From: Cloacibacterium caeni_C
Lineage (GTDB): Bacteria > Bacteroidota > Bacteroidia > Flavobacteriales > Weeksellaceae
Length of the DNA stretch: 12,536 nucleotides
NCBI GenBank assembly: GCA_002422665.1
Contig: DITA01000031.1
Span: 1 to 12,536 of the forward strand
Direction: 5' to 3'
The notes beneath the pieces were generated by a model. The model saw only the letters and a list, made by a program, of their open reading frames with translations. It was not told where the DNA came from and did no database searches. This document shows, one piece after another, positions 6,995 to 12,536 of the stretch (positions within the stretch are counted from its first letter, which is position 1; each line of letters starts with the position of its first letter). Both the position numbers and the translations under genes were made by a program.

Positions 6995-7597
6995 ATGAAA
7001 ATAAATATTTGGAGCGACGTTCGTTGTCCGTTTTGCTTTGTTGGAAAAAAGAAATTTGAAAAAGCATTAGAAAAATTTCCTCACGCCGAAAAATTAGAAA
7101 TCACTTGGCACAGTTTCCAGTTAGACCCTAATTTGGTAACACAACCAGAAGTGAGTCCTTATGAATATTTTGCGAAAGCGAAAGGAATTACCATAGAAAG
7201 AGCAAAAGCCATGCATGAAGGCGCTGCAATGGCTGGAAAAGAAGCGGGAATCGACTTTAATTTTGATGATTCTAAAGTGGCTAATTCTAACAAAGCACAT
7301 TTGCTGATTCAGTTGTCAAAATCTATTGGAATCACTGAAGATGAGGCTAAAAACGCCTTACAATCTGATGAATTAGGTTATCTCGTAAAACAAGATATGC
7401 AATTGGCTGCACAATTAGGAATTAATGCAGTTCCTTTCTTTGTGATTAATGATAAATATGGAATTTCTGGAGCGCAACAACCTGAATTGTTTTTAGAAGC
7501 ATTAGAAAAAACTTGGGAAGAATTTTCGAATGGTGACAAAGGTTTACAACTCATCAATTCTGGAGATTCTTGTGACATAGATGGAAATTGCAATTAA
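6995..7597 (+). CDS. DsbA family (FrnE-like) thiol oxidoreductase, apparently internally shortened
   Basis: A 200-residue thioredoxin-fold protein of the DsbA/FrnE type, which catalyses thiol-disulfide exchange. The start KINIWSDVRCPFCFVGKKKF carries the CPFC active site (C11, C14). The cis-proline loop is AVPFFV (P147) followed by the family's ISGAQQPE segment (157-164). There is no signal peptide, so it should act in the cytosol as FrnE proteins do. The C-terminus ends in GDSCDIDGNCN with C193 and C199, a possible second redox or metal pair. Family members are usually about 230-240 residues. Here NSNKAHLLIQLSK (97-109) runs directly into SIGITEDEAKNAL (110-122), so roughly 35 residues of the inserted helical domain that I expect between these blocks seem missing. 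The frame is intact, so the loss is in-frame. Activity is uncertain. The gene is monocistronic, with its own promoter and terminator. Confidence 0.88.
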   Translation: MKINIWSDVRCPFCFVGKKKFEKALEKFPHAEKLEITWHSFQLDPNLVTQPEVSPYEYFAKAKGITIERAKAMHEGAAMAGKEAGIDFNFDDSKVANSNKAHLLIQLSKSIGITEDEAKNALQSDELGYLVKQDMQLAAQLGINAVPFFVINDKYGISGAQQPELFLEALEKTWEEFSNGDKGLQLINSGDSCDIDGNCN

Positions 7598-7602
7598 AAT
7601 AA

Positions 7603-7630
7603 AAAAGCGAGCCTTAAACAGTTCGCTTTT
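7603..7630. terminator. Bidirectional terminator between DsbA-family and AIM24-family genes
   Basis: AAAAGCGA (7603-7610) pairs with TCGCTTTT (7623-7630) around a 12-base loop. The plus side continues into TTTTATTTTTG and the minus side into a T-run as well. It lies between two convergent genes, 5 bp after one stop and 24 bp from the other, so it can stop transcription from both. Confidence 0.75.
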
Positions 7631-7654
7631 ATTTTTGAAATCAATAGTTAAATA

Positions 7655-8443
7655 TTAAAATCCGTCTCCATCGAGCATATTTCCTAATTTTCCTAAAACA
7701 CTTCCTTCTTCTCTTCTTCCGGAAGGACCTGCATATTGCAAAATTCTACTTGCCAATCTGCTGATAGGAAGCGTCTGAATCCAAACTTTTCCTGGACCTT
7801 GCAATTGCGCAAAGAACAAACCCTCTCCACCGAAAATAGTATTTTTAATTCCGCCAACAAACTGAATATCGTAAGAAACGGTTTGAGTAAACGCTACAAT
7901 ACAGCCTGTATCTATTTTTAAAATTTCGTCAGGTTGCAATACTTTTTCTACCACATAACCACCACTGTGCACGAAAGCCATTCCGTCTCCTTCTAGTTTT
8001 TGCATAATGAAACCTTCTCCTCCAAAAAGTCCAGTTCCTAATTTTCTTTGAAATTCTATCCCTACAGAAACGCCTTTTGCAGCACAAAGAAAACTGTCTT
8101 TTTGACAAATCACTTTTCCACCTAAATCAGACAAATCTAGAGGAATAATTTTCCCAGAATAAGGCGCAGCAAAGGTCACTTGTCTTTTCTGATAAGAAGT
8201 ATTGGTATAAACCGTCATGAAAAGATTTTCTCCTGTCAACAATCTTTTCCCTGCAGAAAATAGTTTTCCTAATAATCCGCCAGTTTCTGTTCCATCGCCA
8301 AAAAGAGTTTCCATTTGGATACCATCTGTCATCATCATAAAACTTCCGGGTTCAGAAATTACTGCTTCTTGTGGATCTAATTCTATTTCAACACATTGCA
8401 ATTCTTCACCGTGAATTTTGTAGTCTATTTCGTGATTGTTCAT
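7655..8443 (-). CDS. AIM24 / TIGR00266 family protein
   Basis: A 262-residue soluble protein with one AIM24-type beta-rich domain (Pfam PF01987; TIGR00266) over about residues 5-230. Visible family marks are the EPGSFMMMTDGIQMET segment (31-46), the glycine-rich stretch GDGTETGGLLG (49-59), APYSGKIIPLDLS (92-104), the GTGLFGGEGFIMQKLEGDG block (136-154), its partial internal echo NTIFGGEGLFFAQLQGPG (202-219), and the tail VWIQTLP-SRL. The two GGEG blocks show the internal duplication of the fold. There is no signal peptide or transmembrane helix. The bacterial role is unknown; the yeast namesake Aim24 affects mitochondrial inner-membrane organisation, but function should not be transferred from that. 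The gene follows ychF on the same strand but is separated from it by a strong terminator (8495-8522), so it is probably transcribed from its own promoter in the 51-bp A/T-rich gap between that hairpin and its start. No exact TAnnTTTG is seen there. Confidence 0.88.
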   Translation of the reverse strand: MNNHEIDYKIHGEELQCVEIELDPQEAVISEPGSFMMMTDGIQMETLFGDGTETGGLLGKLFSAGKRLLTGENLFMTVYTNTSYQKRQVTFAAPYSGKIIPLDLSDLGGKVICQKDSFLCAAKGVSVGIEFQRKLGTGLFGGEGFIMQKLEGDGMAFVHSGGYVVEKVLQPDEILKIDTGCIVAFTQTVSYDIQFVGGIKNTIFGGEGLFFAQLQGPGKVWIQTLPISRLASRILQYAGPSGRREEGSVLGKLGNMLDGDGF

Positions 8444-8494
8444 TTTTTTATTTTTTTACAATTAGTTTTGAAACCATTGAAATCGTTACAAAAA

Positions 8495-8522
8495 AAATCG
8501 AGCAAATTACTTTGCTCGATTT
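8495..8522 (-). terminator. Intrinsic terminator of ychF
   Basis: AAATCGAGCAAA (8495-8506) and TTTGCTCGATTT (8511-8522) form a perfect 12-bp stem with a TTAC loop. On the minus strand it is followed by seven consecutive T (from the A-run 8491-8497). It starts 30 bp after the ychF stop, an ordinary strong intrinsic terminator separating ychF from the AIM24-family gene. Confidence 0.85.
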
Positions 8523-8551
8523 AATATAGTTAAGTTTTTCCTTATAAAAAT

Positions 8552-9643
8552 TTAAACGTTAAAACGGAAATGCATCACATCTCCATCTTTTACGATGTAT
8601 TCTTTTCCTTCTACTCTCATTTTTCCAGCTTCTTTCACTTTCGCTTCAGAACCAAAGCTCACGAAATCATCATAACTGATAACTTCTGCTCTAATGAATC
8701 CTTTTTCAAAATCAGTGTGAATTACACCAGCAGCTTGTGGAGCAGTCCAACCTTTACCAATTGTCCAAGCTCTTACTTCTTTTACACCCGCTGTAAAATA
8801 CGTTTGAAGGTGCAATAAATCGTATGCTTTTCTGATGAGTCTGTTTACTCCTGGTTCTTCAAGACCTAATTCTTCTAAGAACATTTGTCTTTCTTCGAAA
8901 GTTTCTAGTTCATTGATATCTGCTTCGATTTGTGCCGCTAAAACTACTACTTCAGCTTTTTCTTTAGCTGCCATTTCTTCGATTTTAGCAATCCATTCAT
9001 TTCCGTTTTTTATAGAATTTTCATCTACATTACAAACGTAAAGCACAGGCTTTTTGGTTAACAAGTGAACCTCATCAATGATAGATTGAGTGAAATCATC
9101 TGTAGGGAATTCTCTTACGTTTTTACCGTCTTCAACAAATTTCTGAAGATTTTGAAGCGTTTCGTAAGTTAAAATATCTTCTTTTTTACCAGACTTAATG
9201 AATTTTTTAGCTTTTTCAACTGCTTTACCAAGTGTTTCAAGGTCTTTTAATTGAAGTTCTATATCGATAATTTCTTTATCTCTCATTGGATCTACAGAAC
9301 CTTCTACGTGAACGATATTTCCGTTTTCGAAACATCTTAAAACATGAATAATCGCTTCACATTCTCTGATATTTGCCAAAAACTGGTTTCCTAAACCTTC
9401 CCCTTTAGAAGCACCTTTTACTAAACCTGCGATGTCTACAATTTCTACCACAGCTGGTAAAACACGCTCTGGATTTACCAATTTCTCTAACTCAAAAAGA
9501 CGAGGATCTGGTACAGAAACTGTTCCTAAGTTAGGTTCGATTGTACAAAACGGATAGTTCGCAGATTGTGCTTTGGCGTTGCTAAGACAGTTAAATAAGG
9601 TTGATTTACCTACGTTTGGTAAACCTACAATTCCACATTTCAT
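8552..9643 (-). CDS. ychF: Redox-regulated ATPase YchF (OLA1 family)
   Basis: A 363-residue member of the Obg-related OLA1/YchF group, at the usual length. It binds and hydrolyses ATP rather than GTP, associates with ribosomes, and in E. coli is linked to oxidative-stress control and translation of leaderless mRNA. The P-loop is GLPNVGKST (7-15), switch II is DIAGLVKGAS (70-79), and the G4 position reads NVDE (205-208) instead of NKxD, the change that marks ATP preference. A coiled-coil insert lies around 128-200, and the C-terminal TGS domain starts near 280 (TYFTAGVKEVRAWTIGKG) and ends VMHFRFNV. It starts 33 bp after the typA stop on the same strand with no hairpin between, so typA-ychF are probably cotranscribed and end at the terminator 8495-8522. 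Confidence 0.96.
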   Translation of the reverse strand: MKCGIVGLPNVGKSTLFNCLSNAKAQSANYPFCTIEPNLGTVSVPDPRLFELEKLVNPERVLPAVVEIVDIAGLVKGASKGEGLGNQFLANIRECEAIIHVLRCFENGNIVHVEGSVDPMRDKEIIDIELQLKDLETLGKAVEKAKKFIKSGKKEDILTYETLQNLQKFVEDGKNVREFPTDDFTQSIIDEVHLLTKKPVLYVCNVDENSIKNGNEWIAKIEEMAAKEKAEVVVLAAQIEADINELETFEERQMFLEELGLEEPGVNRLIRKAYDLLHLQTYFTAGVKEVRAWTIGKGWTAPQAAGVIHTDFEKGFIRAEVISYDDFVSFGSEAKVKEAGKMRVEGKEYIVKDGDVMHFRFNV

Positions 9644-9676
9644 TGTAATTTATATTTGAAATTTGAAGTTCTAATT

Positions 9677-11479
9677 TTATTTCGCGTTTCTTTCCGCACG
9701 TTTTCTATCTTCTTCAGAAAGGATTTTTTTACGCATTCTGATGAAGTTTGGAGTAACTTCTATACATTCATCTGCTTGAATATATTCCATACACTCTTCT
9801 AGCGAGAATAAGATTTTTGGAGCAATGTTTCCGTCTTTATCTTTACCAGCAGCACGCATATTGTTTAGTTGTTTTGCTTCTACAATATTTACGACTAAGT
9901 CTCCAGGTTTGTTTTGTTCACCAATAATCATTCCTGCATAAATTTCTTCGCCCGGATCTACAAAAAACTTACCTCTATCTTGTAATTTCGCGATAGAATA
10001 TTCTGTACAAGGACCTTGTGTTTTGGAAATCAAAACCCCATTATTTCTACCAGGAATCGCTCCTTTGAAAGGTTTATAATCTGTAAAACGGTGCGCCATA
10101 ATCGCTTCACCTGCAGTTGCCGTCAACATTTGAGAACGTAATCCGATTAAACCTCTTGAAGGAATTTCGAATTCCATGTGTTGCATTTCTCCTTTGGTTT
10201 CCATAATGTGAAGGTCACCTTTTCTTTGTGTAGCTAAATCGATTACTCTAGAAGCATACTCTTCTGGAACATCTACTACTAAGCTTTCGTATGGTTCGTG
10301 GCTTTCTCCATCTACATCGTGAAGAATTACTTGTGGCTGACCAATGGTCATTTCGTAACCTTCTCTTCTCATGGTTTCAATAAGAACTGACAAGTGAAGA
10401 ATACCTCTACCAAAAACTAGGAATGTATTTGCATCTTCGGTTTGTTCAACTCTTAATGCTAAGTTTTTCTCTAATTCTTTTTCTAATCTTTCTTTCAAGT
10501 GATTAGACGTTACATATTTACCATCTTTACCGAAGAAAGGAGAATTATTGATTGAGAATGTCATGTTCAACGTAGGCTCGTCAATAGACAATCTAGTCAA
10601 TGGTTCTGGATTTTCTAAATCTACGAAAGTATCTCCAATTTGGAAAGAATCAAAACCTACTACTGCACAAATATCACCTGCTTGAACTTCTGTAACTTTT
10701 TTCTTGCCTAAACCTTCAAAAATATATAATTCTTTAACTTTACCTTTAAGGATATTGCCATTTTCTTGTGCAAGACCAATCCATTGAGATTCTTTGATAG
10801 AACCTCTGGTTACTTTACCTACTGCAATTCTTCCTAAAAATGAAGAATAATCTAGAGAAGTTACTTGCATTTGTAAGTTCCCTTCTTCTACTTTTGGCGC
10901 AGGAACATATTGTAAAATACCATCTAAAATTGGTAAAATGTTATCTGTAGGCTCTAAAGAAGTATTGAACCAACCTTGCTTAGAAGAACCGTAGAAAGTA
11001 GGGAAATCTAACTGTTCTTCGGTAGCATCTAGGTTAAAGAATAAATCAAAAACTTTATCATGAACTTCATCTGGACGACAGTTTTCTTTATCTACTTTAT
11101 TGATAACTACAATAGGTTTAAGACCTAATTCTAAAGCTTTATGCAAAACGAAACGAGTTTGTGGCATAGGTCCTTCGAAAGCATCTACCAATAACAATAC
11201 ACCATCAGCCATTTTAAGAACACGTTCTACTTCACCACCGAAATCGGCGTGACCAGGAGTGTCGATTACATTAATTTTAGTATCTTTATACGTAACCGAA
11301 ATATTTTTAGAAAGAATGGTAATTCCTCTTTCTCTTTCTAAATCGTTATTATCCATAATTAAATCTCCAGATTCTTGATTATCTCTGAAAACATTAGTAG
11401 CATGGATAATTTTGTCTACCAATGTGGTTTTCCCGTGGTCTACGTGGGCAATAATTGCGATGTTTCTGATATTTTGCAT
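9677..11479 (-). CDS. typA: Translational GTPase TypA/BipA
   Basis: A 600-residue ribosome-binding GTPase of the EF-G/LepA superfamily, involved in 50S assembly and in stress and low-temperature growth in other bacteria. The start chosen is MQNIRNIAIIAHVDHGKTT, which places the G1 motif AHVDHGKTT at residues 11-19 as in the family. The frame is open 24 codons further upstream (to 11551), but that hydrophobic extension is not family sequence and would cover the promoter. Other GTPase motifs are ERGITI (G2), DTPGHADFGGE (G3) and NKVDKENCRPDE (G4). Domain II, the EF-G III- and V-like domains (with RGLIGLRSQML and GEAIMAHRF) and the TypA-specific C-terminal domain (NNMRAAGKDKDGN) follow in order. 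Length is normal. It is first in a likely typA-ychF operon. Confidence 0.96.
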   Translation of the reverse strand: MQNIRNIAIIAHVDHGKTTLVDKIIHATNVFRDNQESGDLIMDNNDLERERGITILSKNISVTYKDTKINVIDTPGHADFGGEVERVLKMADGVLLLVDAFEGPMPQTRFVLHKALELGLKPIVVINKVDKENCRPDEVHDKVFDLFFNLDATEEQLDFPTFYGSSKQGWFNTSLEPTDNILPILDGILQYVPAPKVEEGNLQMQVTSLDYSSFLGRIAVGKVTRGSIKESQWIGLAQENGNILKGKVKELYIFEGLGKKKVTEVQAGDICAVVGFDSFQIGDTFVDLENPEPLTRLSIDEPTLNMTFSINNSPFFGKDGKYVTSNHLKERLEKELEKNLALRVEQTEDANTFLVFGRGILHLSVLIETMRREGYEMTIGQPQVILHDVDGESHEPYESLVVDVPEEYASRVIDLATQRKGDLHIMETKGEMQHMEFEIPSRGLIGLRSQMLTATAGEAIMAHRFTDYKPFKGAIPGRNNGVLISKTQGPCTEYSIAKLQDRGKFFVDPGEEIYAGMIIGEQNKPGDLVVNIVEAKQLNNMRAAGKDKDGNIAPKILFSLEECMEYIQADECIEVTPNFIRMRKKILSEEDRKRAERNAK

Positions 11480-11497
11480 ATATATTTTTTGAAGGTG

Positions 11498-11505
11498 CAA
11501 AAGTA
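11498..11505 (-). promoter_or_regulatory. Candidate -7 element for typA
   Basis: On the minus strand this reads TACTTTTG, an exact TAnnTTTG match, ending 18 bases before the chosen ATG at 11479. Its position argues for that start and against the longer upstream reading frame. No clear -33 TTG box was found. Confidence 0.5.
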
Positions 11506-11518
11506 GTGAAAAAAATTG

Positions 11519-11546
11519 GAAGATGGAAGTATGAAGATACAAGATT
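11519..11546. repeat. Degenerate 7-bp tandem repeat upstream of typA
   Basis: Four imperfect 7-bp units stand in tandem: GAAGATG, GAAGTAT, GAAGATA and CAAGATT. They occupy the gap between typA and the divergent lipoprotein gene, directly upstream of the candidate typA promoter. The unit length equals that of the repeat in prmC although the sequence differs. Confidence 0.4.
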
Positions 11547-11624
11547 AACAATTCGTTAAAACATTGATAATGAAATCATTTTGAGACTTTAGATTTTAGA
11601 AAATCAATAGCAAGAAAACTTTTG

Positions 11625-11646
11625 TATATTTGGTTTGGTAACTTTG
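11625..11646 (+). promoter_or_regulatory. Two candidate -7 elements for the lipoprotein gene
   Basis: TATATTTG (11625-11632) and TAACTTTG (11639-11646) both match TAnnTTTG exactly and stand 14 bases apart, 52 and 38 bases before the ATG at 11685. Either or both could drive the lipoprotein gene. A short direct repeat, TGCAAGT (11645-11651 and 11653-11659), begins inside the second element. Confidence 0.4.
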
Positions 11647-11684
11647 CAAGTCTGCAAGTTTGTTGTAATTTTTAACTTTACGAA

Positions 11685-12134
11685 ATGACTAACCTACGTT
11701 TTTTTGGAATAATAGTTTTACAAATTCTATTTGTTTCTTGCTCAAGCAACAAAACACTTGTTGATAAAATCGATACACATTATGGGAAAGCAAAATTTTA
11801 CAACGAAAGTAAAAAAAACAACGTTCAACATATTTATGCTTCAGTTGACAGTTTAGGATTTCGAAGTTATTACGAATTCTATCCTAATAAAATTACAAAA
11901 ACTAGTGAAGTTTCAAAACAAATGATTTACACTGTTTTTGATGGAGATTTACCCAAAGATTATGACAAAAATATCTATTTAAAGTTTTCACCATTAGACA
12001 AATTGATATTAAATCATGGAAATCGCATTTTGGATTCTCTTGGACTAAAAAATTTTAAAAGAACAAACAATGGAAAAGCGTTCATTATAGAAGTTAACTA
12101 TTATCATGGCTATCCAAAAAATAAATCCTTTTAA
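11685..12134 (+). CDS. Small predicted lipoprotein, unknown function
   Basis: A 149-residue protein with a short lipoprotein-type signal peptide: positively charged start (MTNLR), a hydrophobic core (FFGIIVLQILFV) and a lipobox ending FVSC with the acylated Cys at 19. Phe at the -3 position is not the classical Leu but is tolerated. After signal removal it should be anchored by lipid in the cell envelope. No acidic cluster directly follows the Cys, so the usual Bacteroidota surface-export signal is not seen. The mature part is basic and rich in Lys, Asn and Tyr, with alternating strands (SLGFRSYYEFYPNKITKTS; KAFIIEVNYYHGYPKNKSF), suggesting a small beta-containing domain. I do not recognise the family. 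It is preceded by candidate promoters and followed by a weak hairpin, then cmk in the same direction. A link to Cmk function is not implied. Confidence 0.7.
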   Translation: MTNLRFFGIIVLQILFVSCSSNKTLVDKIDTHYGKAKFYNESKKNNVQHIYASVDSLGFRSYYEFYPNKITKTSEVSKQMIYTVFDGDLPKDYDKNIYLKFSPLDKLILNHGNRILDSLGLKNFKRTNNGKAFIIEVNYYHGYPKNKSF

Positions 12135-12150
12135 AAGATAAAAACTCAGC

Positions 12151-12181
12151 AACCACAAAAGGTTTTTCTTTTGGTTATTTT
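12151..12181 (+). terminator. Weak hairpin after lipoprotein gene
   Basis: AACC-AC-AAAAG (12151-12161) can pair with CTTTTGGTT (12168-12176) around a GTTTTT loop, leaving a two-base bulge, and is followed by ATTTT. The stem is short and A/T-rich, so this is at best a weak terminator between the lipoprotein gene and cmk. Confidence 0.4.
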
Positions 12182-12213
12182 CAAATTCAAAAAACTTTAA
12201 CGAAATTTGTAGC

Positions 12214-12536
12214 ATGAACAAAAAACCAGTTATTGCTATTGACGGATTTTCATCTACCGGAAAAAGTTCAATTTCTAAAGTGATTGCCCAAAAACTTGAC
12301 CTCATCCATATTGATACAGGTGCACTCTACCGTGGAATTACTTATTTCGCTTTAGAAAACTGCCTTAATGACAGCCAAGAAATAGACATAAAGTCACTCT
12401 TTGAAAAATTTGACCAAATTCATTTGGAATTTATTTTAAACAATGGCGTTTTAGAACTTTTCCTCAATGGCAAAAACATTGATAAAGAAATTCGTGAACC
12501 TAGAGTTTCTGACCATGTAAGCCTTATTGCAAAACA
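12214..12536 (+). CDS. cmk: Cytidylate kinase, N-terminal part (cut by window edge)
   Basis: The first 107 codons of (d)CMP kinase, which phosphorylates CMP and dCMP with ATP in pyrimidine nucleotide salvage and recycling in the cytosol. The protein starts MNKKPVIAIDGFSSTGKSS, with the P-loop GFSSTGKSS at residues 11-19. The CMP-binding signature DTGALYRGIT follows (34-43), and the conserved REPRVSDHVSLIA segment (94-106) marks the CMP-recognition region; many homologues read IR-T/xP-E-VS there. All motifs expected in the N-terminal half are intact. The rest of the gene, usually about 220-230 residues in total, lies beyond the window. The sequence GAAATTTG ends four bases before the ATG, one mismatch from TAnnTTTG in its first position, so a near-leaderless transcript is possible but unproven. 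It follows the lipoprotein gene by 79 bp. Confidence 0.95.
   Translation, partial: MNKKPVIAIDGFSSTGKSSISKVIAQKLDLIHIDTGALYRGITYFALENCLNDSQEIDIKSLFEKFDQIHLEFILNNGVLELFLNGKNIDKEIREPRVSDHVSLIAK

Noticed and set aside
9644..9676. Possible separate promoter for ychF in the gap after typA
   Set aside because: No TAnnTTTG or hairpin is seen in these 33 bases, so cotranscription with typA is simpler.
11480..11551. Upstream extension of typA by 24 codons with a hydrophobic N-terminus
   Set aside because: The G1 motif position fits the family only with the start at 11479; the extension covers a TAnnTTTG element and the degenerate repeat and does not resemble TypA sequence.
12045..12305. Minus-strand open frame of 86 codons across the lipoprotein end and cmk start
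   Set aside because: It is antisense to two real genes, and its hydrophobic content is explained by reading A/T-rich DNA in reverse.
1..12536. CRISPR array, insertion sequence, phage, tRNA/rRNA or a defence/biosynthetic cluster
   Set aside because: No spaced long repeats, transposase, terminal inverted repeats, cloverleaf-like sequence or clustered accessory enzymes were found on reading both strands.

Overview
The window is AT-rich and looks like chromosomal DNA of a Bacteroidota bacterium, most likely a flavobacterium of the Chryseobacterium/Weeksellaceae type. Four things point there: the protein sequences; the general lack of Shine-Dalgarno sequences (starts are preceded by A/T-rich stretches); several good matches to the Bacteroidota -7 promoter element TAnnTTTG; and short degenerate tandem repeats between or inside genes. 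The genus is inferred. Only family-level similarity can be judged by eye.

Layout. Bases 1-629 hold two minus-strand genes: a truncated unknown gene at the left edge and a small SpoIIAA-like (STAS/SEC14-type) protein. prmC, the release-factor glutamine methyltransferase, runs rightward from 714 and carries four perfect copies of a 7-bp repeat inside its coding sequence. A hairpin at 1573-1594 separates it from a convergent minus-strand block of topoisomerase IV genes, parE (4945-6822) then parC (2280-4880), followed after 10 bp by a rhomboid protease (1628-2269). parE is divergent from a DsbA/FrnE-type thiol oxidoreductase (6995-7597), which seems to lack an internal helical segment. A second bidirectional hairpin follows at 7603-7630.

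Next comes another minus-strand block: typA/bipA (9677-11479), ychF (8552-9643), a strong 12-bp terminator, and an AIM24/TIGR00266 family gene (7655-8443). The right end has a small predicted lipoprotein of unknown function (11685-12134) and the 5' part of cmk, cytidylate kinase (from 12214, cut by the window edge).

Functionally this is mostly core housekeeping: chromosome decatenation (ParC/ParE), translation termination (PrmC), ribosome-associated GTPase/ATPase factors (TypA, YchF) and nucleotide metabolism (Cmk). Small accessory genes are interspersed. I see no mobile element, CRISPR array, phage, toxin-antitoxin pair, defence island, biosynthetic cluster, tRNA or rRNA. No stretch longer than 300 bases lacks a gene; the longest gap is 11480-11684. 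I did not find a new multi-gene system. The points most worth a second look are the heptanucleotide repeat in prmC, the shortened DsbA-family protein, the perfect inverted repeat at the start of the SpoIIAA-like gene, and the family of degenerate microrepeats.
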